Source: Pollenia angustigena (taxonomy: Eukaryota > Arthropoda > Insecta > Diptera > Polleniidae). From it: 64,000 nt of DNA. The position numbers were made by a program, and so were the translations under genes. Below are positions 22,401 through 34,492 of the stretch, piece after piece (the first letter of the stretch is position 1; every line of letters begins with the position of its first letter). The stretch spans positions 103,193,284 through 103,257,283 of the forward strand of contig OV884057.1 in assembly GCA_930367215.1 (NCBI GenBank), given 5' to 3'. Below the pieces are notes generated by a model. It made no database searches. It had not been told where the DNA came from and saw only the letters and a program-made list of their open reading frames with translations.

Positions 22401-23316
22401 AAATTACTTTTTGATAATAAACAGGCAAGTGCACGGCCTAAAAAAACACTTAATTGACAACATCTTTTGTAAGTTGTTGTTTGTTTTTTATTTTGTTTTT
22501 CTTAACCTACTTACAACTACAATTAATGTTGAGAGAATTTCAACTAATTGTAGTGGGGAGTGTAAGATGAGATAAACCCACTTTTTTATTGTTGATGTAT
22601 TTTGTTCAAGCTTTGATATTGTTACAAGTAAAACTGTTGCTATAAGTCTTATACGTTTAACAGTTTTATTTGGTTTAATATCTTTAGTTTGTCTAAAATC
22701 TTTATGGATGAAGTTTCCTGATGATCTGGCCTAAGCAACCAGTGAAATGCATAGGAATAGCTTATCCCATCAACAATAAATTTCAAGTGTTTTTATCAAG
22801 AATAAAAACTGGGAATTAAGCACGAATAACAAAGTCTTTTGAAATTAAAATTTTGTATTCCCAAAAATTGAAATTACTTTTTGATAATAAACAGGCAAGT
22901 GCACGGCCTAAAAAAACACTTAATTGACAACATCTTTTGTAAGTTGTTGTTTGTTTTTTATTTTGTTTTTCTTAACCTACTTACAACTACAATTAATGTT
23001 GAGAGAATTTCAACTAATTGTAGTGGGGAGTGTAAGATGAGATAAACCCACTTTTTTATTGTTGATGTATTTTGTTCAAGCTTTGATATTGTTACAAGTA
23101 AAACTGTTGCTATAAGTCTTATACGTTTAACAGTTTTATTTGGTTTAATATCTTTAGTTTGTCTAAAATCTTTATGGATGAAGTTTCCTGATGATCTGGC
23201 CTAAGCAACCAGTGAAATGCATAGGAATAGCTTATCCCATCAACAATAAATTTCAAGTGTTTTTATCAAGAATAAAAACTGGGAATTAAGCACGAATAAC
23301 AAAGTCTTTTGAAATT
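19463..23316. repeat. 3.85-kb satellite array, 470-bp unit, changing orientation at 20638
   Basis: Plus-oriented units start at 19463, 19933 and 20403 (the last cut at about 20638). From about 20639 the same unit runs in the opposite direction, with register points at 20641, 21111, 21581, 22051, 22521 and 22991. Every spacing is exactly 470 bp and units differ by only a few bases. The array sits in the A2 5' region, flanked by a shared AAATTTATTTTTTTAATAT. Units contain no open frame. The two directions can form a hairpin with arms of about 1.17 kb. Confidence 0.93.
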
Positions 23317-25335
23317 TATTTTTTTAATATATAAGAAAAAATATAGTTATTAAATGCCTTGTAAAAATTCATATAAGATAAGGAAAAGATAAACCTCCTC
23401 CAAAATGTCAATGTGTAGCTAATAAATCAAATAACAAACAAGAAAAGTGCAATGATTTAGCCTTGATCACAGCTAATTCCGATCAACCTCCCTGTGTTAT
23501 GGCTTTAAGTTGTAATAAGTGAAACATTTGCCAGACTGCGATATTAAAGAATTCTAAACTAAAGATCTTAAATAGACTTGAATTACAAACGTAGAACAAA
23601 CGTCAAACGCAACTAAGGAAAAACAATTATTTAAATTTTCGTCTTGGGCTATTTGAAATTAATACAACTTATATGTTGGCTAAAATATAGGGTCTAACTC
23701 CACACGTCGCAAATAGATTTTAAAAATATATTAAAATATCTAAAAAGGGACCATGACCTTACGCATGTCATCAGGCCTAAAGTTTTTTTCTTTTTCTTTA
23801 CCAACTTTAAATCAAACTGTTCAAAAGTAAAAACAAAGAATTTTAGTTTAGCTATCCCGTATTGGTAAGCTTTTCGTTGGGCGCCATATATGTTACGCGT
23901 GCATATTTCAAAAGGAAAATAAAATCCAAAAAAAAAAAAGATGACGACAAAAAGTTTCGGTAAATTTCATTTAAAGTTAAGAAGGCAATGAAAAGATCTC
24001 AGCTAGCTCATAAAACGGTATAACATGGTTCTTAACCCAAAAAAAAAAAATAAATACGCATAACATATAACATACTCCTTGCCTATACACTACCGCAGAG
24101 TATGTAAAACAAAAAAAAACATAAAACTTTAAATCCTTACAATGAAACAAAATATTGACTTGATGTTACGCCAATTGGGGTACACTTTTCTCCCACCCTA
24201 CTAGCAATTTACTTGCCAGACTCCATGACAGAAAAATACCCTGAGTCAACTTTCTGTCCCTAGAACTAACACGATTAATTTGCTAAATTGACATTTTTTC
24301 GTAGGTCATCCTTCCCCGTTAGTTAAAAATTTAAATTGCATATTTTTCTCTTAACAAAACTAAGATTTAATATTTATTGAAAAATTAAACATACTTAAAA
24401 TGAAATTGATCAAGGCAAAAAAAAAAAAAATACATAAAAAAAAGTAATATAAGGAAAATTAATATGTACGTGCAAATATATATACACACATTAATGAATT
24501 CTCAAAAACTCAAACAAAAAAAATCTCTTATTATTACTCTATCAATAATTGCAAAAGTTATTCAATGGAACTTCTGGAGTATACTAAATGACACAAAAAA
24601 AAAATATGATTAAAACAATACCAAAAAAAAACTACGTCACAACATTGTTCTTGTTATTGTAAAAACAAGGAACGGACGGAACCGAATGTCCAATTATGAA
24701 TGTTGGAGTCTTACTAGAGTAATAACCAAGTGAGAGCAATAGAAAATTATTAATGAGCATTACTTACAGAGAAAAAATACAATGCAGCATGATCCATTAC
24801 CTTTGTTCCATAGTTGGGCCCAGCAGAGGAAAAGGTGATAATCTCTGTTTAAAAAAAAAAAATGAATTTATTAAACTCAATGAATTAATAATTGACCTGT
24901 TACTCTCGATTGTAGATACATATAGTAAAATAATAAAATGCGTAATAAAGGTTAGGGTTAGCAATACAAAAAAAATTGGGTTTACGGGATTATAGGGTAA
25001 ATGGGGATTGAAAATTTCTGCATTTAAGATTAATCATATTTTTTTTTTTCCTTTTAATACTAATTTGTTTTAATCCAATTTTTTTTTTTTTTTTTTTTTT
25101 TTTTAAATATTTAATTAAGGTTTATATAAAAAAAAAACAACAAAAAGCAAGATGCTAAGTTTTAATAGATAAATTTCGAATAATAACTTAGTATAAGAAT
25201 TGTGGTTAGAAATTCAAAAATAAATTCTCTTTCTTCTTCACTTTTAATTTTTTTTTTTTTTAATTATTATTTTGTAACTAGAGTTTTAATAATATTTTAA
25301 TTTTTCTATGTATATTAAGGTTTGGTTTAACCAAA

Positions 25336-25368
<33 letters not shown>
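23317..25368 (-). other. A2 5' noncoding region after the satellite
   Basis: Matches 7368-8511 and 15351-16261 of A1, including the T-runs. At about 24463 it carries the uninterrupted target site of element B (AATTAATATGTACG). I see no coding sequence in it. Confidence 0.75.
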
Positions 25369-25376
<8 letters not shown>

Positions 25377-26292
25377 TGAACATACATATCTTTAATTCAT
25401 GTTAGAAAAAAAAAAACGATTAAATGTTAATAAAAAAAATAATGTTAATTAGAAAAAAATAGGAATTATTTACAGTCGGGGTTTTTCTTTTGGCTTTTCC
25501 TTACTTTACGTAGAAGATTCGGGAACAATCAGTCACAAGTGACCACATTTGACTTGCTTTGCCAAATGGACACTCTTTCGTTTAATACTACCTCTAATGA
25601 AAACAGTTGGAAGCCACTAATTTAAAGGGAAGTAAGTATAGCATTTCCCCAAACTGCTCCAAGAATTATATTTGCTTCTTTCCCAGCGTCAATACTCCAC
25701 TAGAGCTTAATTCACGTGGTCGGATTCGGTATAACCGATTAGGAATTCTACGCATAAAATTACTATTTTAATATTCGGAAATTTCCAAGTTTTTAATAAA
25801 GCATTAGAATTACCTTATCTTTCCTTCACACTTAATTTTTCTTTATTTCCCTGTAGAAATAAGAATAGACTTGTAATTTTCACTATTAGAATATTTTAGG
25901 AACACTTTTTACACTAATTTTATTTTAAATTTTACACGAGTAATAAGTCCTGGTGACCGTTGAGTTTAGCTTTCTGATGGCAAATGAATTGCCAAGAGTG
26001 GCAATAAATGTCTTTAAGCATTTCATAAACTGTATAATGTAAAAATATATAAAAAAAATTCAACGGTACCCAAATTCCTTTGTTATCGACACTCATCGCT
26101 CAATTCTTATACAATATTGTATTAGTAAGCAATTATTTACTTGAGCCATGATCGCTCTCTAAGGCAGATACACGTAGATGCAGTTTATAGCATGATATAA
26201 AAAGTGACATGAAAAAATATAGGGGTTTCAAAACTAACTTCAATAATTAGCAGAATTCCTGATTTCGGTCTTAAAAATCGCAACACTATGGT
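25369..26292. other. AT-rich intergenic stretch, possible LTR or UTR remnant
   Basis: No coding frame of note. It follows the T-run at the end of A2 and may still belong to the LTR of element A, but no second copy exists here to test that. A gapped near-inverted pair of CGGTATAACCG-like motifs lies near 25725. Nothing else is supportable. Confidence 0.3.
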
Positions 26293-26592
26293 TTTTAATC
26301 CAAATTTTTAATATTTTTTTTTTAATTAGGCTTAAGTTCATGAAATTTAATTTTCATTAAATTATTAAATCCATCTGAGGAGATCGAGTGGTTGCGATCG
26401 AAACATGTCATGGTAACTTTCCCGCCAGGTTTCGAGCCCCAGCCACGTTAAGAATGAAAGATTATCAATAACAATTTTAATTAATTTTCATGTTGTAAAA
26501 TTCCTTTCTTCATAAAAATAATTCAATGAAAATTAAATTTCATGAACTTAAGCCTAATTAAAAAAAAAAATATTAAAAATTTGGATTATAGG
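26293..26592 (+). mobile_element. Foldback repeat containing a tRNA-like SINE head
   Basis: Arms of about 75 bp (from GGTTTTTAATCCAAATTT at 26297, through AGGCTTAAGTTCATGAAATT) are repeated inverted at 26510-26590. Between them, 26375-26455 carries pol III-like signals: an A-box-like GAGATCGAGTGG and a B-box-like region (GTTTCGAGCCC here, GGTTCGAGCCC in the copies at 48-49.6 kb). GATCG...CGATC around AGTGGTTG resembles a D-arm. This fits a tRNA-derived SINE captured in a foldback element. Confidence 0.65.
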
Positions 26593-27905
26593 AATTTAAT
26601 AAATTTATCATTATTCTCCCAAATTTATATTAAATGACTTTTATTGGTGGTTAAGCATGTCTTAATAAATTTAAAAAGCCAGGATTATTTATTTCAAATT
26701 ATTTTGTTTTAGCATTATAGAAACAAATAGTAATATAATCATGCTTTTTGTGTGAAATATCTGTCAATTCGTCGATCACAATTAAAAAGCTTCCATGACA
26801 TTGTTTGATTCCTTCAATTTTGTTTTAAGTTCTTGGTGTTTTAATCAATTAAACTGATGAATTTTCCCATATCGTTGGTTCCGCCGATATGTTGTATTTA
26901 AGCATGAGATTAAGTGCCTTAACGGGCATTCCGTCCTCGGCAACACAATAGGCTAATATTTCACGAAAGTAAAGTATTATTTGCAGTCTCTTAGGAACTA
27001 TTTGGAACAGAGTCAAGTTTTACTTGGCGTATATTTATGTCACTAATTAAAAGTGATTACTAAGTCGTGACGTTGAAGAGCTTTTGCAACTTATCATTTT
27101 AAGAACCTTTGTCTTTTAAATTAGTTCGAAATATCACCAGAGATGACGTCTTTATAAAAATATATATGGAGGATTTCATGTCAAGTGACCAAATTTTGAA
27201 ATCGATGTCTTCCGATTTGGATGAAATTTTCAACAAGATCGGTCTAAAAGTTTCTGAGTTAATGGGGGTCAAAGTTTGTGATTTTGGTCATACAGGTGTT
27301 CTTTCTTATCCATGAAACTTATTACCTATTGGTGTTAGCAAAATTTGTCCCAAGTAGCTTCGATAGCTATTTGATCCTTTTGAAAACTAATTTTTTAAAA
27401 CTTTTTTTTAATTTTTTTTTTATCCGGAATGTTTTTTTTTTTTTTTTTTTTTTTGCTCAAAAGAAAGCTTATGCCTTTTCCTTTAAGTTAGTTTTGGTCG
27501 CTTTATGGGATGCGAGTGGCTTATGTATAAAAAAAATAATTTCTAACTCCAGACGAGGGTTTTAAATTTTTAGCATATGCACTATTTTGAATTTTTCCCT
27601 ATTTGTGTTTAAGTGTTTCTAAAGCCCTAAAAATAAAATATGCAAAGAGACTAGACAAATTAACCTTTCCGACGGTATGTTACAATCGATTATAAAATTG
27701 GGTCACTTGACATTAAATCCCCCATATAATATTTAGAATACTGTCCAATTGCTAATTACTTTTTAAGCTGAACATTTTTTAATATTTTGAATTGTTTTTG
27801 GGTTTTGTTACAAGAACACATGCTTATATAAGCGATTTGTATTTACATTGCTCATAATGTTTATTGACTTTTGTTACATTTTGTTTTGACATTCTCAATT
27901 AAAAG
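26593..27905. other. Intergenic, no supported gene
   Basis: AT-rich with a T-run at about 27428-27452. A plus frame at 27109-27315 has no recognisable domain and no homologue that I know. Phrases such as TTGGATGAAATTTTCAACAA resemble noncoding parts of insect transposons. I see nothing else. Confidence 0.3.
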
Positions 27906-28032
27906 ATTAGCTGTCGTTCATCTATTTTCGAACGAACACTTCGTTCGATTAGCTTACATGTAAAACAAAAACAATATTTTTTTTTAAATGTAAATTAAGC
28001 GATCGAAGTATTCGTTCGAAAATAGATGAACA
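27906..28032. mobile_element. 127-bp hairpin MITE
   Basis: Inverted arms of about 37 bp contain TTCATCTATTTTCGAACGAA on the left and its complement on the right (TTCGTTCGAAAATAGATGAA), separated by an AT-rich spacer. No target duplication was identified. There is no coding capacity. Confidence 0.6.
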
Positions 28033-28039
28033 GGCAGTA

Positions 28040-28230
28040 AGTATGCCTAATATTTAATTAGAAAAACACTTAAATTACGGGTACATTTATAACAAAAGTA
28101 AGGAAAACGTATATAAATTACACATTACAAAAATAACCGGTTTATTCGATATTCGAAAAATGGGATTTTAAAATATTCGACTTGGGCAAAACTAAAATAA
28201 CCGGTTAAAATCGGTCGAATACTATCCGTT
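28040..28230. repeat. Dispersed repeat piece (inverted relative to 34730-34890)
   Basis: Contains AAATAACCGGTTTATTCGA and GTAAGGAAAACGTATATAA. The reverse complement of the same motifs (AATAAACCGGTTATTT; TATATACGTTTTCCTTAC) occurs at 34745-34835. Probably a diverged element of unknown class. Confidence 0.55.
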
Positions 28231-28670
28231 TTATCTCCCTATTACCTACTAAAAAACCTTGAAAATAAAAGTTTAGAAAAAGTAAAAAATTAAAATTTGG
28301 GCGACTCGAAAATTATTTTTTTGATATGTCGTAGTGGAATATTTTCCTCATGCCATAGGCTATCAAAAAATCGATTGCACAATATCGACAAATTTTTGTC
28401 CTTACAAATTGGCCTACCCTACTGAATATGCTATAAATAGCAGTGGTAAAATTAAACAGAGTTTATAAATTAATTTACAAAAATGTATCATCTTGTACAA
28501 ATGAATGCAAACATACATACTATAAATAAGAAGAGTACACAAGGAAAGTTAAAGATCAATATTAGTATTACATATATATTAATAAAAAGTGTTTTAAAAC
28601 TATCAAAAGTAAAAAAAAAAATTAAAATTTTTTAATTTAAATGGCTGAATGCAATAAATTAAGGTGACCA

Positions 28671-28890
28671 TACGTACTCTTTTTTAGAGGACAATCATCT
28701 ATTTTAACTGGCTGTCATCTATAAAATGTGTGTCCTCTTATCTTCTTTTTTCATAATCTGTCAGCTTTGTCCTCTTTATTTTTAAAAGCATGACCAATAT
28801 TTGCTTTTATTTTTATAAATTAAAATAAATTTTATTTCACGGCGATCACCGGTTTTTTCTATCAAATCGTATGGAAAATGTCGTGCCATG
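28671..28890 (+). repeat. Dispersed repeat piece (direct match to 34493-34704)
   Basis: Shares ACGTACTCTTTTTTAGA, ACTGGCTGTCATCTATAAAA and TATGGAAAATGTCGTG with 34493-34704 in the same orientation. Together with the inverted pair above, parts of one repeat family flank the LINE copy 2 insertion on both sides. No coding capacity is seen. Confidence 0.6.
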
Positions 28891-29525
28891 CCTGTTCTGT
28901 TCATACTCCTACTGAACTCTCATACACTTGCAGTATAAATTGAATAAATTAGTGCAATGAATTTTAAAGTTTCTTTATTTTTTTTTAAACTAATTTTTCT
29001 TAAGTAAATATAAATTTGTATGTATCGTAGGGTTAATATGCAAACCTGCTAACTCACTTTCAGCAAATTTTACAGGAAAAAGTTTTTATTTTTCCTATTT
29101 GCTGCTTGAGAGGAAAACCAAAAATATAGTTGATTTGACACACTTCAAGACTACATGCTGGCCGACGAGGCATATCTTTCTCTACCACACGGCATCAAAA
29201 CCTCAATGAGCCAAAATTTGTACATGTGTGCTTTAAATTGTTTTTGTTTTATATTAAGACAATTTTGTCAAGTTGGTTATTGTCGGTTATTTTTGTAGTG
29301 TTAATGTACCTTGGGATGAAAGTAGCGTAAGATGCAAAGGTATTAGTGATAAAATGTATCACTTTACTAAAAAGTGTGCCAAGATAGATCAATATGCGGC
29401 AAACATAATAAGACAATTTTATACGCTTTATGTAAAATTTAGACCTTGTTTTAAGAGATGTACAAGAGGGAGTTAATTAAAACAAACAAGCATTGATGGA
29501 ATATAAATATGAATTTGAAAGCTCA
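28891..29525. other. Intergenic, one short unexplained frame
   Basis: A 67-codon plus frame at 29273-29476 (containing VNVPWDESSVRCKGISDKMY) has balanced composition but no domain I recognise, and its first part is probably not initiated there. It may be a decayed exon. Nothing else is seen. Confidence 0.3.
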
Positions 29526-29697
29526 CTGAAACAAAATTTTTTTTTTTTTTTTTTTTTTTATTTGTTTATTGAATCTTCATATATTAAATATGAACTAACA
29601 ATAATTAATCAAATCTTAACCTAATACGTTATTTTATCTCCTGCCAGTGCCAGACAAAATTTTCTTCATCACGGGTTATGTTCACTTTTATAGGTGT

Positions 29698-32336
29698 TTA
29701 TCGCTCATCTAATTGGGTAAGTGCTGCAGTGTCTCTTCTTCTTAAGCGAGTGTGGCCGCCATGATTTAAAATATTTCGAGCTAGTGGATTTGGGTGTTGT
29801 TCAAGCCTTTTTAAATATTTTATTGCATATTTTGTAATCATAGATTTCACTAATGGCACATTGAGATCCTTATGAATGTTTGAGTTTTTAACATACCAGG
29901 GAGCGGCTGTGATTATTCGAAGAAGTTTATTTTGGCGCCTTTGAATTTTGTCGATATTAGAGGCCGAGGCAGTGCCCCATAGTTGAATACCGTAGCACCA
30001 GATAGGCTTCAAGATAGAGTTGTAAAGTAGAAGTTTGCAGTCGAGACTAAGGACAGAATTTATTCCAATAAGCCAATGAATTTGAATGGCTTTTAGTTTC
30101 ATTTGAGTTAATTTTGCCTCTATATGGCATTTCCACGTTAATCGCCGATCCAGATGTATACCGAGATATTAAACATGCGAATGTTGAGGAATTATTTGAT
30201 TATTGATTGTAATAGGGGGGCAAGATTCCCGGCGCAAAGTGAATGTTATATGTACACATTTTTGCTCATTGACCATTATCCTCCATTGTCTTAACCATAT
30301 TTCTAGTTGAAATATATGATGCTGTAAGTAACGCGATGCTTCATAACGATTTTCGTGGACGCTTAGAAAAGCTGTATCGTCTGCAAATGTTGAAGTTTGT
30401 GTGTAGTTGCTTGTTGGCATGTCCGAAGTATAAATTAAGTATAATAGGGGGCCCAGGATGCTGCCTTGTGGGACTCCACCGGCAATGGGCTGAGGTGAAC
30501 TTAAGAAATTTCCTTCTTTAATAATAAATTGACGACCGACTAAGTAGCTTTCTAGCAGCTTGTGTGTGTTTGCTGGTAAATTTTGCTTCAATTTGTGTAA
30601 TAAGCCTTCATGCCAGACTTTGTCAAAAGCTTGCGAAACATCGATGAAGAGTGCTGAGCAATATTTCTTTTCTTCAAATGCTTTTCTTATGACATTTACT
30701 ATTCGATGAGTCTGCTCGATTGTGCTGTGTTTTCTTCTAAATCCGAACTGATGGTTTGGAATACATCTATTTTCACTTAAAATTGGTGTTAATTTTGAAA
30801 CTAATAATTTCTCAAACAGCTTTGACATATTTGATAATAAGCTAATAGGTCTATAAGACTCAACTTTTGTATGATCTTTACCTGGCTTTGGTATCATGGT
30901 AACTAAGGAAACCTTTCATTTTTGAGGATAGTATTCAAGGCGTAAAATAGCATTAAAAATAAAAAGAATAATTTTCTTTGCTATGCGAGGTAGCTCCAAA
31001 AGCATTTTATTACTGATTTTATCAATACCAGGTGCCTTCTTAGTGTTTAAGTCACAAATAGCCTTTTCGATTTCTCTTATCTCGAATCTGAGGGGAATAG
31101 CTGCTCTAGCATCAACAGGTGGTAACTCGACCGCAATATTGTGAGATATATTTGGTGTAAATACGTTTTTCAAATGATTAACAAACAGGTTTCCTTTTTC
31201 ATTATCATTTCTTGCCCAGCTACCATTCAAGTTTCTTAATGGTGGCTTAGATATAACTGGCCTTTTTAGATTTCTAGCTGCACGCCATAATGAGTAGTCA
31301 GATTGTGGAGTTGCATCAAGTTCCTTAAGATATTTTTCTAGAGAAGCCGTTTTCTGATTCTGTAGCAACTTTCTTAGCCTTTTTGTGCATTCTTTTAATA
31401 AAATCTTAAGTTGCGGGGATCTGTAAAGTTGCCACTCTCTTCGAACTCTCCTTTTTTCAGTCAAGAGCCGCTCGACATCTGAAGAACATATTTTATTATT
31501 TTTAATTTTTTTGGGGGTAACGCTGGAGTGTTGAACAGCTAGTGTAAGATAACTGTCAAAGTTAACAAGAGAGATTTCCACATTCTCCGGTGTACTAAGC
31601 GGAATATTTTCTGTGCAATGGGCACTGAGAAATTTTTTATATTTTAACCAATTTATTTGTGTGGCTGGCGTCGCTAAGTAACCTGACGGAAATACAATTC
31701 TATTTGGGTTCGATATAGTAACAATTGTAGGTGTGTGGTCGGATGATAATTCTAAGGAAGTTTCAACATGAATCGTTTCTGTGGGGATGTTTTTAACCAC
31801 GCCATAGGCCAATATGTTGGTTGCCCGCTCGCGACCACTTTTAAACCCATTTTAGAGATTGTGTTAAACAAAAGACGACCTTTTGGTGTTATAAGTCGTG
31901 ACCCCCAGAAGGTATGTTTAGCGCTATAATCGCCAGCGGCCAGAAAACAGGGTCCTAATGATTTATAATATTTATAATATTGGCCTTCTGATATGGAAAA
32001 TCTAGGTGGAGAGTATAAAGAAGAAATTACTATGTTTCGATTTAGCTCCTCAACACAAATAGTCGTTGCTTGCAGATAGTCTTCACGGTGATCACACATA
32101 ATGTAGTGTTTGACTCGAGTTTTTATTAAGATGGCAGAACCTCCACAAGATCTATCTCGAGGGTCCTTGGTATCATATAGTATATAACCATTGATTTTAA
32201 ACGTATTTCTTGAGGTCAAATGAGTTTCAGAAATCATCATGACATCAATTTGTTTATTTTTAAGAAAGTATTCTAATTCATTTTTATGTTGGCGGATGCC
32301 GTTTGCGTTCCAAAAACAAATTTTTAAACAGTTCAT
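29698..32336 (-). pseudogene. LINE copy 2 ORF2: endonuclease and reverse transcriptase
   Basis: The endonuclease starts at 32336 with WNANGIRQHKNELEYF and AAGDYSAKHTFWGSR. RT includes AFDKVWHEGL, GVPQGSILGPLLYLIY and FADDTAF. The frame is broken near 31800 (with a small deletion relative to copy 1), near 30910 and near 30165-30100. It cannot encode a full enzyme. Confidence 0.9.
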
Positions 32337-33600
32337 GGTTTGTTAAGTACAGCTTGCAATAACATCGATTGCATTCTAAGCATTTCCTGCATCATATTAC
32401 CCATTGTGTTCGTAAAATTATTTACTGTTTGCACTAATGTTTCCATGGTTTTTTCTAAACGACTTAAATTAGAAACCGGAGTTTCATCATTACTTGCGAG
32501 GCACCTTGCATTGGCTGATGGTTTGATTTTAGGACGTTAGCGTAAGAGGTTCTGTTATTACTAGGCTGGGGGGCTTGAATTGCATTTGTGTTTACCTGAT
32601 TTGCAACCTGCATTTGAGGGGTATTTGTTTTCGGTCCAACCGTCTGCTTGACAATATTATATACTGGGCATCCTCTATAATTGGCAGTGTGATTACCGCC
32701 ACAGTTGCTACATTTTTTTACGTTGGGGTCGGTTTTAGACTTATCGCAAGAAACTGTACCGTGTAGTTCACCACATACTACACAGACAGGGGGTAAGTAG
32801 CAGTATGCCTTGGTATGGCCAAATTCTTGGCAGTTTAAGCACTGAACAGGTCCATTTTTTTTGTGCGGCTCTTCTATAGTTATTCTTCTGTAGATAATAT
32901 ATTTTAAATTGTAAATAGGATGTGTTTCGTTTTTTTTAAGTTTTACGTCACCGGGTTCAAACTCCACTCGAAAAAGTGGTTGGGGAATTTTTTCTCTATT
33001 TTTAATATTTACTACATGTTTTACCTTGAAGCCTTTTTCTTCTAGGAATGTTTTAACCTCTTCTGGGTCCACACATGAGTCAATACCCTTAATCACTACC
33101 TGTAGACCTTTACTGCTTTTCAGTTGGTAGGTATAAAAGTTTTTTTTAAGCGTTTCAAAGTTGTTTACTATTTTGCGAAAATCATTCTCATTATTGACTT
33201 GTATTTTTGTCTCGTTTATACTTCCACGCTTTATAGCCGCTACGTAAAACGAATTTTCACCTATCACCGATATCAAACTCTTTATGAGCTCATTTGAATT
33301 TTGCTCCCTTAGATATATCGGGGGAGGCTTGGATGGTTTAATGACGTTTGGTGCTTCAGAGGATTCATCCTCCAGAATTGCAAAACGATTTTGAGTATTT
33401 ATTTTATCAAAAGATGGTACTTTTGAGGCCGAAGCAACTGCTGCAGAGGTAGGGCTGCGTCCCCGTTTAAGCACTGTTATGTACCTGTCCATACCAACTT
33501 GTACTGTAGGCTTTTGACAACTTTTTACAGGGGGGTTTTCCATTGCATTTGTGTTTGAGTTCATGGTATCATTTCCCACTAAATTTGTTTTTGACGTCAC
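32337..33600 (-). pseudogene. LINE copy 2 ORF1: gag-like protein with three zinc knuckles
   Basis: The frame is open from 33600 down to 32464, including all three knuckles in register (CLNCQEFGHTKAYC, CVVCGELHGTVSC, CSNCGGNHTANYRGC). A 1-base deletion near 32498 then shifts the tail. The codon at 33600 is GTG; the first in-frame ATG is near 33564. It shows what ORF1 of copy 1 looked like before the MITE. Confidence 0.88.
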
Positions 33601-33726
33601 GGCAATACTTGCTGGGCTGGCAACACTGGTCCACTGTTTTCGTAAACACCGAGGGTGATAGGGAACGTGTTCGAATAATTGGCTTAGCCGTTAAATAGTT
33701 TATATTGTTTTGTTTTGTTTTATTTA

Positions 33727-34020
33727 TTTCTACATTATTTTCGTTTGCCTGAACTAAAACGTAAACGTTTCTTTCATTTTGTCTTAGTGTTGTTTCACTG
33801 TTCGTACTCATGCAAAGAGTTGTTTTTGTTTTTCACCGTTTTGCTTTGCTTTAATATTTTTATTATTTATTGTATTTCTACATTATTTTCGTTTGCCTGA
33901 ACTAAAACGTAAACGTTTCTTTCATTTTGTCTTAGTGTTGTTTCACTGTTCGTACTCATGCAAAGAGTTGTTTTTGTTTTTCACCGTTTTGCTTTGCTTT
34001 AATATTTTTATTAAAAAAAA
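33727..34020 (-). repeat. 148-bp tandem duplication in LINE copy 2 5' UTR
   Basis: The block from TTCTACATTATTTTCGTTTG to CTTTAATATTTTTATT is present twice, offset by 148 bp. Copy 1 has one. Tandem 5' UTR units are known to act as promoter arrays in some non-LTR elements. Confidence 0.8.
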
Positions 34021-34492
34021 ACAAGAAATTTAAATGTTTTTGTTCAGAATATGTATACACATGCATGAACATTCATACGAACATACATATATATTTTTAC
34101 TGTTTTATTTTATTTAATTTTATCGTTTTTATTGTTCACTATTATGTTAAGTAATTTAAATAACAAAATATATTATTTTTTTGTTTTAAGCGTCCATTCG
34201 CTGCTTACAATTACAAAATCAAATGTGATTAATTAATAGTTCAAATCGTATGCGGGGCTAAAAATACACGTCTGTATCACAACAAAGCACAAACCGAACT
34301 GCTGAAACAAAATGAAAGTGAAAAAAATCCTTATTGGAAGCGATAGAAAATAGATAAAATTAAAAAACCATTTGAAAAAAAATGAGATAGAAGTACAAAA
34401 TAAAAACAAAGATACCTTTGTATGATACCATGGAAAAACGAAATATTAAAATGTGTAATGGTTAAAGAGAGTGATCAATTATAAAAACGTAA

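Larger units (their letters stand above)
16262..25368 (-). mobile_element. Ty3/gypsy element A, copy 2 (A2), truncated, satellite-invaded
   Basis: Sister of A1 in the same orientation. It starts inside pol at the beginning of the integrase zinc finger (SCHGG), so the integrase core and 3' LTR are missing. Contents: pol 16262-18256, gag 18257-19284, 5' noncoding 19285-19462 and 23317-25368, with a 3.85-kb satellite array between. It lacks a 0.73-kb piece spanning the gag zinc knuckles and pol start that A1 retains. It serves as the empty-site control for the LINE and element B insertions. Confidence 0.85.
29537..34301 (-). mobile_element. Jockey-clade LINE, copy 2
   Basis: Same family and layout as the LINE at 121-5011, with an oligo-A tail (T-run from 29537). 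The flanking target duplication CTGAAACAAAA lies at 29526-29536 and 34302-34312, typical of target-primed reverse transcription. The 5' ends of both copies agree to within a few bases. Many point differences show the copies are not very recent. Copy 2 lacks the MITE and has a 148-bp duplication in its 5' UTR. Confidence 0.92.

Noticed and set aside
19463..23316. CRISPR-like array
   Set aside because: Units are 470 bp, directly adjacent without unique spacers and partly inverted; this is satellite DNA.
26375..26455. Functional tRNA gene
   Set aside because: The T-arm pairing is poor and no acceptor stem is visible. The same head recurs in a repeat unit, so a SINE fits better.
27109..27315. 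68-codon plus-strand frame as a gene
   Set aside because: It opens on a non-ATG codon and shows no domain. The sequence resembles noncoding transposon text and there are no splice or poly-A signals.
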